Positions 8,275 to 19,074 of a stretch of DNA of 64,000 nt are shown here, piece by piece. The position numbers and the translations under genes are program-made. Each line of letters starts with the position of its first letter. Within the stretch, counting starts at the first letter, position 1. Under the pieces are notes generated by a model. It saw only the letters and a list, made by a program, of their open reading frames with translations. It was not told the DNA's origin and did not search any database. This DNA comes from Chthonomonadaceae bacterium (GTDB taxonomy: Bacteria > Armatimonadota > Chthonomonadetes > Chthonomonadales > Chthonomonadaceae), in contig DAIDKH010000009.1 of assembly GCA_027450145.1 (NCBI GenBank), positions 1 to 64,000 on the forward strand, in the 5' to 3' direction.

Positions 8275-10143
8275 TCAAGGTTTAGGAGCGGTGGATTTAG
8301 CTGTACCGCCCAAATGAAAATAACTCATGAGCATTTTTCGTGCCACGCCGGCCGCTGCAATTCCACCATACCCGTCCCGCTCTACCAGTACCGCGATTGC
8401 GATTTTTGGGTGGTCGATTGGCGCAAAGCAGACGAACACAGAGTTATCATACTCTTTACCATGAAAGTATACCTGTGCCGTGCCTGTTTTTGCTGCATAT
8501 GGGAACCCGGGAATGGCCGCTGCAGGAGCAGTTCCCCGTGGCTGTGTTACCAGTTCCATACCCTGAATAATGTCCTGCAGATACTGAGGATCTACGCCGA
8601 GCGACCTCACGGCCTTCGGCGCAATTACCGTCGTCTCACCCGTCTCTGGGTTGATGATGCTGTCTACAAGGTGCGGTCGGTAGAGAGTGCCACCGTTTGC
8701 AACTGCTGCCACGTAATCCACAAGCTGCATTGGCGACACACGGACATACCCCTGTCCAATCGCCATATTGAGAGTATCACCAGGAAGCCAGATGGTGTGT
8801 AGTACCTTCCGCTTCCAGGCCGTAGTTGGTATTAAACCACGATCATCGGTGGGCAGGTCGATACCGGTTTGCTGGCCTAGTCCAAAGTTCTGAGCCATTT
8901 GTGCTACGGCAGTGTGCCCAGCCTTTTGTGCCACGTGGAAAAAGTATACGTTGCACGATGAACCAAGCGCGTGGAAGAAGCTGATGTCACCATGCACCTC
9001 ATCGCATTTGAACTTGCGTCCGGCCACTATAAGGTAACCGGGACAATAGTAGGTATCGGATGTCGCGAGGGTACCGGACTCAAAACCTGCGGACGCCGTT
9101 ATCAGTTTGAACGTTGAGCCGATGGGATAGGTGCTGCCCGTTACACGGTTGATCAGTGGATGGTCTGGATTGCTGGCGAGTTTATTGTAATCCTTGCCAT
9201 AGTCGTTGAGATTATAGGTGGGCATGCTTGCCATGGTGAGTACGCCACCGGTTTGTGGGTTGATTGCTACCGCAGCACCTGGATGACCGGTATCGTGAAG
9301 AGCCTCAGCGGCCACTCGCTGCAGCTTCATGTCGAGGGCGAGTTTTAGTGTATCACCAGGCTGCGGGGGCTTTTGCCCCAGCGTCCGCATAAGCCTGCCG
9401 CGAGCATCCACGGCAACGTCGGTTTCCCCGGGTTTTCCATGTAGATAGGTTTCATAGTACTTTTCTAACCCAAAGATACCTACATAGTCGCCACCCTGGT
9501 AGCCCAGGGGCGCCAATTTCCGAAGCTCATTAGGGCCAATAGGTCGGGTTACTCCCAAAATGGGAGTGCAAAGTGAGTCGTCCTTGTAGTACCGCATTGG
9601 TTGGCGAGTAACCAGCACACCAGGCAAGCTTAATATCCGCTCGTCCACCTGCGCCACGGTCTTTAGATCTGCCCCTTTGACGACAGGCAGTGGATTATAT
9701 CTCTCTGGTCCATCGTACGTTTCTTTAACTTTGGCTTCAAGGGGTTTAAGCGGAAGACTCAATAGCTTTGCAAGACGGGGAAGCGTCTGTTTGTTGTGAG
9801 CTATATCGTTTGGAGTTACTGCGATGACAAACTGCGAGCGATTAGTAGCTATGATGACACCGTTACGATCCTCAATTATTCCCCGTGGCGGAATGGTTCG
9901 TATCTTGCGAAGCTGCTGTCGTACCGAGGCTTCGGCAAGCTGGGGGCCAAGAACAATTTGGAGGAACCATAGGCGCACGCAGATACAGATTATTACCACC
10001 CATATAAGTGCCGCTACAAATTTGAGCCTTCTCCATTCGGGTGGAGCAACCGGCCTCTGTATGAGGCCTTCTGCAATGGCGGGATTTACGTTGCGAGTGG
10101 CTGAGTGTATGCCACTGCGGTTTCTGCGATTTTTTGGAACCAT
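8275..10143 (-). CDS. mrdA: Penicillin-binding protein 2, peptidoglycan transpeptidase
   Basis: Class B PBP that cross-links peptidoglycan during elongation. About 622 residues from the ATG at 10143: a short cytoplasmic tail, one membrane helix (about 41-63), a dimerisation domain with the PPRGIIEDRNG motif, then the transpeptidase. Active-site motifs are Ser343-Thr-Phe-Lys346 (SxxK), Ser396-Cys-Asn398 (SxN) and KTGTAQV (KTG) near the C-terminus. The start is uncertain: neither the ATG nor the upstream GTG (10173) has a good ribosome site, and either overlaps the upstream gene by 58-88 bases, suggesting coupling. MreC, MreD and RodA are not in the window. Confidence 0.92.
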   Translation of the reverse strand: MVPKNRRNRSGIHSATRNVNPAIAEGLIQRPVAPPEWRRLKFVAALIWVVIICICVRLWFLQIVLGPQLAEASVRQQLRKIRTIPPRGIIEDRNGVIIATNRSQFVIAVTPNDIAHNKQTLPRLAKLLSLPLKPLEAKVKETYDGPERYNPLPVVKGADLKTVAQVDERILSLPGVLVTRQPMRYYKDDSLCTPILGVTRPIGPNELRKLAPLGYQGGDYVGIFGLEKYYETYLHGKPGETDVAVDARGRLMRTLGQKPPQPGDTLKLALDMKLQRVAAEALHDTGHPGAAVAINPQTGGVLTMASMPTYNLNDYGKDYNKLASNPDHPLINRVTGSTYPIGSTFKLITASAGFESGTLATSDTYYCPGYLIVAGRKFKCDEVHGDISFFHALGSSCNVYFFHVAQKAGHTAVAQMAQNFGLGQQTGIDLPTDDRGLIPTTAWKRKVLHTIWLPGDTLNMAIGQGYVRVSPMQLVDYVAAVANGGTLYRPHLVDSIINPETGETTVIAPKAVRSLGVDPQYLQDIIQGMELVTQPRGTAPAAAIPGFPYAAKTGTAQVYFHGKEYDNSVFVCFAPIDHPKIAIAVLVERDGYGGIAAAGVARKMLMSYFHLGGTAKSTAPKP

Positions 10144-12062
10144 GCACCTGATTTGTCTACCACCGGCAGCCACCAGGCGGACGGACGGTGATTCGTATGT
10201 GTTAATCCATCAATTGTGAGGCAGGCATTTCTAACTAGCTCTAACCTCGCCATTTCTGCTTGACGTTCCACGTCACGCAATACAGCGCGAGCGGCACATG
10301 CCCTTTCGCCGCGCTCAAGTTCCTCGCGCCGCTGCCGCATCCGTTCAATGTCCTGGCAAACTATCTTTTGATGCTTGCGAACCGCCTCGATTTCACCGTG
10401 AAAGGCTGCACGCCGTGCAATTTCCGCTGGAGTCCACTCCTGAACGGAACGGAAATGAATACCGCTGTCGCGCTGGGCTGCCTGACTCCTGGATTTTAAA
10501 AGGCGCAACCTGCCGTAGTCATTTTGAAGTGTCTGCTGTACCGCAAGCGCTTCATTTCTAAGCGTCATCAGTTCATTGCGAGCCTCGATATACTTAGAAG
10601 TCAACTCATCCCACGGGCCGGCGGGATCGCGTTCCTGCAGAAAACCCATAAGTTCCAGCGGCTTGCGCAGCCGTGCCAGCTGATCACAAAGAGCGCGTTG
10701 CTCCTCAAGTACGTTGTTCCACTGTGCCCCAAACTCAGCGGCAGGTATGGTTACTCGGCCAAAGGTAGCCGCTAAATGGTCCGTAGGCTTTAGTGTTGAC
10801 CTTGCCACGGAGAGCGCATCCCACGTGTGGTATTGTATCCGTAGAATAGGATGCATTGCAATATCTGCGCCCGCCGCTGCCAGAATATCATTCATCTGCC
10901 TGGTACGGCTAACATACATGGAGCCTTCTTCATTGAACACGAAGATGAACTCTCTGGCGAGCATGGATACGAGCGATACGGCTTTACCAACTAAAGTTAC
11001 GTGATCGCCAAGTCGCGAGGTTAGCACCTGCGCCAACTCATTAATACTTGTAATGGGCGCTTCCAGCGGAATCGCGATAGGATTTCTGGTCTCTATGAAG
11101 AGTACCCGTCGGGTGACACGCAGTGTCCCTCTGCCTCTTCCGGGAACAAAGCAGTCGAATGGCAGTGCGCCAGCTCCAAACCTATCCAGAGTGTAGATCT
11201 CGCTTCCCTCTACTACGCGATTGTAAGCATCTAGGGCGATAGCCTGAGTTTCAGGACGCAGGAAGAGATCCACGAATTGGAATCGGGGAAGCTGGGCGGT
11301 CTCCGGGGTAAGGCGAAGCAAATGGGCTGTGCAGGTAACTTCGAGGTTATCTGGCGAATATCCAAGCAATAGCGAATAAATCCGTGGCAATATAAACTGA
11401 AAAAGATCAGACAGAGTCTGATCTGGGTGCTCGGCGCAGAAATCCCGACAGTATCCTAACAGAATGTCGGCGGTGTTGCGTGCTTCGTTCTGACAACAGC
11501 CAGGCACAATCTGTCTCACTGCTTCGTCAAAACCCCAGCCCAGTATCTCAAGCATACCTTCGCTTACGTCGCTCAATTTGAGTGCATGAACAATGAGGTC
11601 ACTGGATCCCGTGTAAACCAGCCCCCGCCAGCCCCAAGCTTCGGTAACGGAATCTATAAAGGCCTGCTCGCCCATGGATGAACCGGAAGCCAAGCGATGC
11701 ACTGGAACTCCGCATCGTACATATTCCTGGCGCGAGGGAAACGTCTCACTGCCAAACAGCGTGGAGAGCTCACCCGCCGCCGACCAGAGCGATTTGGTTG
11801 TACCATCATTGTGAGCCATAGGCACAAAGCGGCCACGACCTGGCAAACGGACCGGTGATTTTGCAAAGTAGTCAGTATCATGCACACCCACAACTATTTT
11901 GCCACCCAGATTGTTGCGGTCTAAAACCTGGCGTAGTACTGCTTTCATTGGTTCGTCCCAAAAAACGGTCTGCCCCAAGGCCAGGAAGGGTGTATTTGGG
12001 AAAGCTGCTCGCAATTCTGCAGCAACACTGGCCACAGAACGGTTTGAGCCAGAACGAATCAT
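10086..12062 (-). CDS. Large protein of unknown function with a C-terminal coiled coil
   Basis: About 658 residues from the ATG at 12062, chosen because GGAG lies 9 bases upstream (a TTG at 12077 opens the frame). No signal peptide or membrane helix is seen and I do not recognise a family. The first 440 residues look globular. Residues about 450-610 are rich in E, R, L and Q heptads (for example RRAAFHGEIEAVRKHQKIV, RMRQRREELERGERA), a probable coiled coil. It lies between a SpoIIM-like membrane protein (gap about 40 bases) and PBP2 (overlapping), so a role at the envelope or in wall synthesis is possible from context only. Confidence 0.7.
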   Translation of the reverse strand: MIRSGSNRSVASVAAELRAAFPNTPFLALGQTVFWDEPMKAVLRQVLDRNNLGGKIVVGVHDTDYFAKSPVRLPGRGRFVPMAHNDGTTKSLWSAAGELSTLFGSETFPSRQEYVRCGVPVHRLASGSSMGEQAFIDSVTEAWGWRGLVYTGSSDLIVHALKLSDVSEGMLEILGWGFDEAVRQIVPGCCQNEARNTADILLGYCRDFCAEHPDQTLSDLFQFILPRIYSLLLGYSPDNLEVTCTAHLLRLTPETAQLPRFQFVDLFLRPETQAIALDAYNRVVEGSEIYTLDRFGAGALPFDCFVPGRGRGTLRVTRRVLFIETRNPIAIPLEAPITSINELAQVLTSRLGDHVTLVGKAVSLVSMLAREFIFVFNEEGSMYVSRTRQMNDILAAAGADIAMHPILRIQYHTWDALSVARSTLKPTDHLAATFGRVTIPAAEFGAQWNNVLEEQRALCDQLARLRKPLELMGFLQERDPAGPWDELTSKYIEARNELMTLRNEALAVQQTLQNDYGRLRLLKSRSQAAQRDSGIHFRSVQEWTPAEIARRAAFHGEIEAVRKHQKIVCQDIERMRQRREELERGERACAARAVLRDVERQAEMARLELVRNACLTIDGLTHTNHRPSAWWLPVVDKSGAWFQKIAETAVAYTQPLAT

Positions 12063-12100
12063 TCGGGTAAGCTCCAATTTCTTTCGGCGTGCAAAGTTCG

Positions 12101-13120
12101 TTACGCGTCGCCTTGCCGTCTAGTTCCGTTTATAGCGGAACTGCCTGTTGGGTATTTGCGTGCATCAGCGGCTTTACGCGGCAAAAATAGATAAAGGTAC
12201 CAGAAAATTCCGTTCAAACCAGCAAACAAGAGGCGTATTACAGGGCTAATGTTGAGATGCGAGAACATCCCTTCAATAAGCCCAGCAAAAATCAGCATCG
12301 GTACCACACCAAGAACCATCTGGATGGCATCGCTGCCTGCCTGCTTAAAAGCGTCCACGCGCTTGTACCGGCCTGGAACCAGCAGACTTACGCCTAACCT
12401 AAGGCCCGCGGCGCCACAAATGAATATGGAGGTAAGCTCGGCTATGCCATGCGGCAGGATGCCAGGCCATAGAGTACTGTGTTTATGCACCTCTGTCATC
12501 AACGCTGCAAGCGCACCCAAAGTGGCGCCGTTCTTAAAGAGCATCAGCAGTGTAGGAATTGCAGCGAGTATGCCCCCCACAAAGACGATGATACCGACGG
12601 TAATATTGTGTGTCATAAGTTCGCCAGAAAACAGGGCAGACGCCGGACTAGACACCTTGCCGCTCTTCCAAACGTTTACTGACGATTTGAATGAGATAGG
12701 AATAAAGTCATACAATGTGGAGGGATGATGAATCACTAACCAATAGGCATAAATGGCAGAAAATACGCTGAACAGAAATGCAACAAGAAAGTAACGATAG
12801 TGCCGCTGCATGAGGGACGGAAAATCATAGGCGTAGAACTGCCAGACTGATCGCAATGGCTTTTCGCTACGGTGGCCGGTGAAGATTTGGGCATGTGCCC
12901 TAGCGGTAAGGTAGTTGAGATGTTCAATCAGGTCGGGGCTAAGGTTGCGAGTACGGGCCAAAGCGAGATCCGAGGATACACGCCGATATAGCGGTGTAAT
13001 ATCCATCAGTTCATCACGGCTCATACTTCTAAGGCCCTCAGATGTTGTGGCCTTGTCGAGAAGCATTGTTAGCCGCTCCCAACCTGCATGCTTCAACTCT
13101 ACAAACTGCCGTTCTGTCAT
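12101..13120 (-). CDS. Stage II sporulation protein M-like membrane protein (SpoIIM/DUF95)
   Basis: 339 residues with about 100 cytoplasmic N-terminal residues (helical, LYRRVSSDLALART motif) followed by several membrane helices. The second half carries the family's glycine/alanine-rich core: NITVGIIVFVGGILAAIPTL, then HGIAELTSIFICGAAGLRLG. In non-spore-formers such proteins are widespread and of unknown function, so the name does not imply sporulation. An extended -10 box ends only 5 bases before the ATG, which predicts a leaderless mRNA. The next gene starts about 40 bases downstream. Confidence 0.88.
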   Translation of the reverse strand: MTERQFVELKHAGWERLTMLLDKATTSEGLRSMSRDELMDITPLYRRVSSDLALARTRNLSPDLIEHLNYLTARAHAQIFTGHRSEKPLRSVWQFYAYDFPSLMQRHYRYFLVAFLFSVFSAIYAYWLVIHHPSTLYDFIPISFKSSVNVWKSGKVSSPASALFSGELMTHNITVGIIVFVGGILAAIPTLLMLFKNGATLGALAALMTEVHKHSTLWPGILPHGIAELTSIFICGAAGLRLGVSLLVPGRYKRVDAFKQAGSDAIQMVLGVVPMLIFAGLIEGMFSHLNISPVIRLLFAGLNGIFWYLYLFLPRKAADARKYPTGSSAINGTRRQGDA

Positions 13121-13125
13121 TCTAC

Positions 13126-13134
13126 ATTATAGCA
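13126..13134 (-). promoter_or_regulatory. Extended -10 promoter predicting a leaderless spoIIM-like transcript
   Basis: Minus strand reads TGC then TATAAT, a perfect extended -10 element. The last T is 6 bases before the A of the ATG at 13120, the normal distance to a transcription start, so the mRNA would begin at or within one base of the start codon. No ribosome site fits in the 5-base gap (GTAGA). No clear -35 is seen, as expected for an extended -10 promoter. Confidence 0.65.
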
Positions 13135-13140
13135 TCAGGC

Positions 13141-13176
13141 TTGAGTGGTGCGGGAGTATCCTGCCGCACCACTCAA
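13141..13176 (-). terminator. Perfect 13-bp hairpin downstream of ahcY
   Basis: Arms 13141-13153 and 13164-13176 are exact inverted repeats (TTGAGTGGTGCGG on +), with a 10-base loop. It lies between the ahcY stop and the spoIIM-like promoter. There is no U-tract on the minus strand after the stem, so it is either an atypical terminator or an mRNA 3'-end stabiliser. Confidence 0.65.
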
Positions 13177-13193
13177 ACACCCGGTAACGGCAA

Positions 13194-14896
<1,703 letters not shown>

Positions 14897-15188
14897 AGTA
14901 ATACATCCTCAACAGTATTATACACTACGCCGGTAGTTAATAGCTGTCTCAACGGTCAAATCAGCTAAACGTGGTCATCCAAACCCATGAACCTTGTAAA
15001 GACAACACAAAGAACGGTTACCTTAGTAGGCATTGGAGCCGATGGGGGCCTCTGCACTGCACAGACGCGAAATAGCTATCGCGCATTTTTCATGCAGCAG
15101 GAGCTAGAGATGAGAAGATGCCGAACGAAAAGGAAGCAATATGAGCGAATCTACGACGTAAAGAGGCTTATTTTACGACGCTACGCCT

Positions 15189-15461
15189 CTACAGATAGTC
15201 CTTATCAGGCAGGAACGTACGGCCACATCGCCAGCACTTTTCTGCATTCGCGGGACTAAGCGTATTGCACCGCGAGCATTTATGGATCTTTACCGGGAAT
15301 TTGCCGCACTGGAGACACCGTGTGCTATCACTGTAAACAAGGGCACCGCAGTGTTGACAAGCAGTTGGCTCATTAGAGTGTTGATATTTTTTGTGCAATG
15401 GTACCACCAACACGCGAATTCGGTTTAGAGTGCAGAGCTTGGGCGCGTAACTGCTCGCCAA
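15189..15461 (-). CDS. Double zinc-ribbon protein
   Basis: Up to 90 residues. Four CxxC knuckles are seen: Cys35/38, Cys49/52, Cys62/65 and Cys76/79, making two zinc ribbons (CQHCG...CLQCG and CSRCN...CWRCG). Such small ribbons bind zinc and usually mediate protein or nucleic-acid contacts. The start is uncertain: the open frame overlaps the end of the M50 peptidase gene by 37 bases, and in-frame GTG codons (15413, 15407) would remove the overlap. It is likely in one operon with the peptidase. Confidence 0.65.
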   Translation of the reverse strand: MASSYAPKLCTLNRIRVLVVPLHKKYQHSNEPTACQHCGALVYSDSTRCLQCGKFPVKIHKCSRCNTLSPANAEKCWRCGRTFLPDKDYL

Positions 15462-16189
15462 TACATTCTAAAGGAACCAAAAACGAGCACGCTCGCCATC
15501 AGCGCCCACAAAAGTGCCCAGACCACCGCTGGAACGTGGGATACCCTAGCCATGTTAGCGGCGTCATTATCGCCGAGGTGGTTGGTGGTGATTACCAGCA
15601 GCGTCACCAGGTCATTAAGCGCATCTAGCCCGCACTCAACAGCAATAAAGATTGCCGTGAATTGGGCGGCACCATCCGATAGGTACTTCGCTAACAGCGC
15701 CATGATCACTGCGATTAGAAGGCCCATGACTGGCGTAAATAGTCCACTTACTGCCGGATTATGACACCATACCAGGGTAACAACGAGAGCATATCCTGCC
15801 ATAAACCGCAATATCGACTTGCCGGCGGTCTTAGATCGAAACCTGCCAAGCTGTAGCAACAGCGCCCCAAAAAGCGCCGCTCCCAAATACCCTGCCGGAT
15901 TAATAAGCCAATCAGCCCACCACGTGGCTCTAATTAATGTGACTCCGCTTGTATTCGGGTTCAGCCTTATACCATCCACTACACTGCCAGTTAAAGTCGC
16001 AGCGAGCGCATGGCCGCTCTCATGAACGAGGGTCACAAACAAACGTACCGGGTAGAGTACAAATTGACTATAAGGTATCCACATCATGACTAAAACCAGT
16101 GCGATAGCGCCTAGCAGCATTCGCCGCGCAGTAGCCTGAGAGGTCTCGCGCTGAGTCACGGTTGAAACCGGCGGAATGACAGGATCCAT
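15425..16189 (-). CDS. M50-type membrane metallopeptidase
   Basis: 254-residue integral membrane zinc protease of the M50B-like group. The metal motif HESGH (His56, Glu57, His60) lies at the end of the first membrane segment pair. The second conserved motif of site-2 proteases appears as LINPAGYLGAALFGALLL (about 102-119). Five to six helices follow, ending in a helix at about 220-240. No PDZ domain is present, so it resembles the minimal family seen beside unrelated genes in many bacteria. Substrate unknown; regulated intramembrane proteolysis is the family role. Confidence 0.85.
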   Translation of the reverse strand: MDPVIPPVSTVTQRETSQATARRMLLGAIALVLVMMWIPYSQFVLYPVRLFVTLVHESGHALAATLTGSVVDGIRLNPNTSGVTLIRATWWADWLINPAGYLGAALFGALLLQLGRFRSKTAGKSILRFMAGYALVVTLVWCHNPAVSGLFTPVMGLLIAVIMALLAKYLSDGAAQFTAIFIAVECGLDALNDLVTLLVITTNHLGDNDAANMARVSHVPAVVWALLWALMASVLVFGSFRMYWRAVTRPSSAL

Positions 16190-16254
16190 TTGCAGTCTCC
16201 TTATACTCTTCCCGATACGACTTTCTTCGAGCGGCCGTTATCCGGCCGGCTAGA

Positions 16255-17430
16255 CTAAACAGCTTTCATCACTTTAGCTATGCGGGCCACGGCTTCCTGA
16301 ATGCGCTCCCCGTTCTTATCACCCATTACAGTAAGCGACATTCGAATATATCCTTCACCGTGATCGCCATATCCGCTGCCCGGTATCACATTAACATCGG
16401 CCTTCTCCAGCAGCATGCGCGCGAAGCCTGCACTCGTGTAGCCTTCAGGAACACGCGTCCAGATGTATATTGCTGCTTCTGGGGATGTGACATGCCAGCC
16501 CAAATCATTAAGCCCCTTCACTAGGATGTCACGTCGACGCCGGTACAGCTCACACGTGGGCCGGTTATCCGTGTGCAGTAAGGCATGTGCAGCCGCTAAT
16601 GACACAGCGGGAAACTGCTTACTGTCCAGGTTGCTTTTCAGTTTGTTGAGTGTTGCAATCGCCTCGGCACAACCGACCGCGAATCCGATTCGCCAGCCAG
16701 TCATGTTGTACATTTTAGAGAGCGAGTGCAGCTCAATCGCGACATCTTTTGCACCCTCTACCTCCAGTACGGAGGGTGGTGCGACATCGTAATAGACGTC
16801 GGAGTAGGCTGCATCGTTGACTAACAGTAGGTTATGCCTGCGTGCAAAAGCCACCGCCTCGCGATAGAAATCAAGCGTTGCTGTGGCGCCTGTGGGGTTG
16901 TTCGGATAGTTCAGCCAGAGGATTTTAGCGCGTTTAAGTACATCCTCAGGAATCGCATTCAGGTCAGGTAAAAACCCGTTCTTCTCCAATAAGGGCATAG
17001 GGTAAGGCTCGCCTCCCGCCAGAAGCGTATTCACCTTGTACACTGTGTAGGCCGGATCTGGGCAGAGCGTCACGTCACCTGCATCAATGTACGACCATGC
17101 CAGGTGAGCCAATCCCTCTTTGCTGCCAATCAAAAGCATCGCTTCTGTATTGGAGTCTATATCCACGTTGAATCTTCGCTTCATCCATGTGGCTACAGCC
17201 TCCAGGAATGGCTCCCAGCCGGCATTTGTTTCGTCGTAGCGGTGCGTAGATGGGTCGTGCGCCGCCTTGTTGAGTGCCTCAATGATATTGGATGGGGTCG
17301 GCTGATCGGGATCGCCTATACCCAAGTCGATAACATCTCGGCCCTCTGCAATGGCTTTGCGCTTTATAGCGGATATTTCACCAAATAGATACGGTGGTAT
17401 CAGATCCAGCCTTCGAGAACGTTCAATCAA
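16255..17430 (-). CDS. dapL: LL-diaminopimelate aminotransferase
   Basis: Class I/II PLP aminotransferase converting tetrahydrodipicolinate to LL-diaminopimelate in one step, feeding lysine and peptidoglycan synthesis. I place the start at a TTG (17430): AGGAGA lies 7 bases upstream, and the protein then begins LIERSRRLDLIPPYLFGEI as in the family; the longer frame to 17523 adds an unmatched tail. About 391 residues. Seen: GIGDPDQPTP substrate loop, NYPNNPTGA, and the PLP lysine in HSLSKMYNMTGWRIG (Lys239). The motif set fits the DapL2-like subgroup; other class I transaminases with the same fold remain possible. Confidence 0.88.
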   Translation of the reverse strand: MIERSRRLDLIPPYLFGEISAIKRKAIAEGRDVIDLGIGDPDQPTPSNIIEALNKAAHDPSTHRYDETNAGWEPFLEAVATWMKRRFNVDIDSNTEAMLLIGSKEGLAHLAWSYIDAGDVTLCPDPAYTVYKVNTLLAGGEPYPMPLLEKNGFLPDLNAIPEDVLKRAKILWLNYPNNPTGATATLDFYREAVAFARRHNLLLVNDAAYSDVYYDVAPPSVLEVEGAKDVAIELHSLSKMYNMTGWRIGFAVGCAEAIATLNKLKSNLDSKQFPAVSLAAAHALLHTDNRPTCELYRRRRDILVKGLNDLGWHVTSPEAAIYIWTRVPEGYTSAGFARMLLEKADVNVIPGSGYGDHGEGYIRMSLTVMGDKNGERIQEAVARIAKVMKAV

Positions 17431-17635
17431 AAGGTCATCTCCTGTTAATATGAATTTCTTACGAATTGTACCAGAGAGCAGGACACACGGCAACCGGCTA
17501 ACATCGCGCTTGTTGCCGATCATATCCTAGATTAATCAATCCGCGAAACCAGCGATACGGGGTAAATACACTCATTCTGCCGAACGCGAGTGAGTGTCAT
17601 CAAGACGATGTAGAGGAATACACGCTTACCAGATG

Positions 17636-18040
17636 TCACACAATAGCGTCGAAATACTGCTGATCGGTGACGTGCTCCAACCACTCTACCGCCTTGCCAT
17701 CCAGCCCCTCCTGTATGGCAAGGTGCGACATGGCGGATGTCGCAGTGGCGCCGTGCCAATGCTTCTCGTCGGGCGGAAACCAGACAACATCGCCAGCCCT
17801 TATTTCCTCTCGTGGTCCGCCGTCCCGCTGCGCCCAGCCACAGCCGGATGTAACAACAAGCGTTTGCCCTAATGGGTGTGTATGCCAGGCAGTACGGGAG
17901 CCTGGTTCAAAGGTGACGCTTGCGCCCGCGACTCTTGCAGGTTCGGCTGCTTGAAATAGGCGTTCAACTCGTACTGTGCCCGTAAAATAGGCATCCGAAC
18001 CTCTGTCGCTTGGGTGGCTGCCATTTCTAGTTATATCCAT
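17636..18040 (-). CDS. Single-domain cupin protein
   Basis: A 134-residue cupin using the ATG at 18040, which is preceded by AGGAG at good spacing (the frame opens further up but without a ribosome site). First cupin motif: [12 protein letters not shown] with His53, His55 and Gln59. Second: [16 protein letters not shown] with His94/His96. The [11 protein letters not shown] connector and WHGAT ending resemble small cupins related to carboxymuconolactone decarboxylase partners and manganese-dependent hydroxynitrile lyases. A metal-dependent role is expected but the substrate is unknown. Isolated between dapL and small unknown genes. Confidence 0.85.
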   Translation of the reverse strand: MDITRNGSHPSDRGSDAYFTGTVRVERLFQAAEPARVAGASVTFEPGSRTAWHTHPLGQTLVVTSGCGWAQRDGGPREEIRAGDVVWFPPDEKHWHGATATSAMSHLAIQEGLDGKAVEWLEHVTDQQYFDAIV

Positions 18041-18168
18041 TTTAGTCTCCTTTGGCGCTAGCAGCGCGAGTTCCAACGCCCACTTTCTACCAGCTCAATC
18101 CTCAAGTTCAAAGTCCGAGCATTAGAATTGGTTAGCAACTGTACGCTTTTGTTAACTATACGAACAAC

Positions 18169-18537
18169 TCAGTGTCCCGGGCAATGAATACGCACCAAAC
18201 TGCTAGAACACTGCCGCACAGCATCCAATACCTGCCAGCGGGCAAGGCGCTTTTGGCCGTCTACCTCTTCCCAGCGGGATTGCCATGGGTGCCGTAGTTG
18301 TACATGTCTGCGACCGTTCACAAGTGAGAAACACTTGATGGTAGCGCCATATCTTATAAGGCAAACGCGCGGGCATGCGCCTTTTGCTGCTGCCGCCATT
18401 AGTAGCCAGCGTTTTGCTAGACTTCCATGTGTACTGCTCGATAAGGCTGACGCCGATACCGTCAACCTCGTCAATCGACCTCTAATGTGGTATCCGAGCT
18501 CTCCGCAGATATCAAATGCAGCGTCGAAAAGCGTCAC
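18169..18537 (-). CDS. Uncertain small open reading frame
   Basis: 122 residues without recognised family, signal peptide or membrane helix. Composition is protein-like (RHVQLRHPWQSRWEEVDGQK) but rich in Arg, Ser and Cys, which also occurs in chance frames. The 500 bases around it otherwise hold nothing, so it is listed as possible only. Confidence 0.3.
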   Translation of the reverse strand: MTLFDAAFDICGELGYHIRGRLTRLTVSASALSSSTHGSLAKRWLLMAAAAKGACPRVCLIRYGATIKCFSLVNGRRHVQLRHPWQSRWEEVDGQKRLARWQVLDAVRQCSSSLVRIHCPGH

Positions 18538-18576
18538 GATCCCGTGGGCAAAGGGCGCAGGTTGTACATAGCGAAG

Positions 18577-18819
18577 TCAGTAACCGGAAGTATGTCTAAT
18601 TCTGTATAGAGTAATTAACGAACCCGAAATGTTCAAAAGACTCAACAATACGATAAATACTACGAAATAGAGAACAGAATCAAGAGTCAATCGATAGACG
18701 ATGCTGTCTGCAAATGCACTGCCCTGTTTATGCAAGGCAACGATTGACACGACAAAAACAACGGAGACAGTACCTATGATAAAACTCTGTACAGCATTCT
18801 TCCTTTGCGTCCGCTCCAT
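18577..18819 (-). CDS. Small two-helix membrane protein
   Basis: 80 residues with two clear membrane helices (about 12-29, SFIIGTVSVVFVVSIVAL; and about 45-70, LDSVLYFVVFIVLLSLLNIS) and a charged N-terminus. No family recognised. Its ATG follows the stop of the next upstream gene directly (TGAATG), so the two small membrane proteins are made from one mRNA and may act together. Confidence 0.55.
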   Translation of the reverse strand: MERTQRKNAVQSFIIGTVSVVFVVSIVALHKQGSAFADSIVYRLTLDSVLYFVVFIVLLSLLNISGSLITLYRIRHTSGY

Positions 18820-19074
18820 TCACGGTAGATGCTTGGACAGGTAGGAAGTAGGCTGCAATCCCGAAACTCCTCTGAAGTAATCGGTGGATAGCTTGTGAGC
18901 CCTTGTTCTCATTAGGCACGATAAGACGATCAAGATTGAACAAAGTAGAACTGCCATACCGGTCAGTTTTCCGGTCACAAATAGCAGCACGCACGCAGCC
19001 GGATAGTACACGACTTCAAAGTAATCCTCATGCGCAGCACACCACGCCGACAGTTTGCTATTATAATCGTTCAC
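18820..19074 (-). CDS. Small two-helix membrane protein, partner of the adjacent gene
   Basis: 84 residues starting at a GTG with AAGGA 7 bases upstream. Two membrane helices are predicted at about 20-35 and 38-55 (YYPAACVLLFVTGKLTG, MAVLLCSILIVLSCLM), then a basic cytoplasmic tail. No family recognised. Immediately followed by the 80-residue membrane protein gene with no gap. The paired arrangement suggests a small two-subunit membrane complex, but function cannot be told. Confidence 0.55.
   Translation of the reverse strand: MNDYNSKLSAWCAAHEDYFEVVYYPAACVLLFVTGKLTGMAVLLCSILIVLSCLMRTRAHKLSTDYFRGVSGLQPTSYLSKHLP

Noticed and set aside
12101-13120. Taking the SpoIIM name as evidence of sporulation
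   Set aside because: The family is common in non-spore-formers and no other sporulation gene is in the window.
14987-15259. Plus-strand frame of 90 residues opposite the zinc-ribbon gene
   Set aside because: It has no ribosome site or domain, and its 3' part is antisense to the better-supported zinc-ribbon frame.
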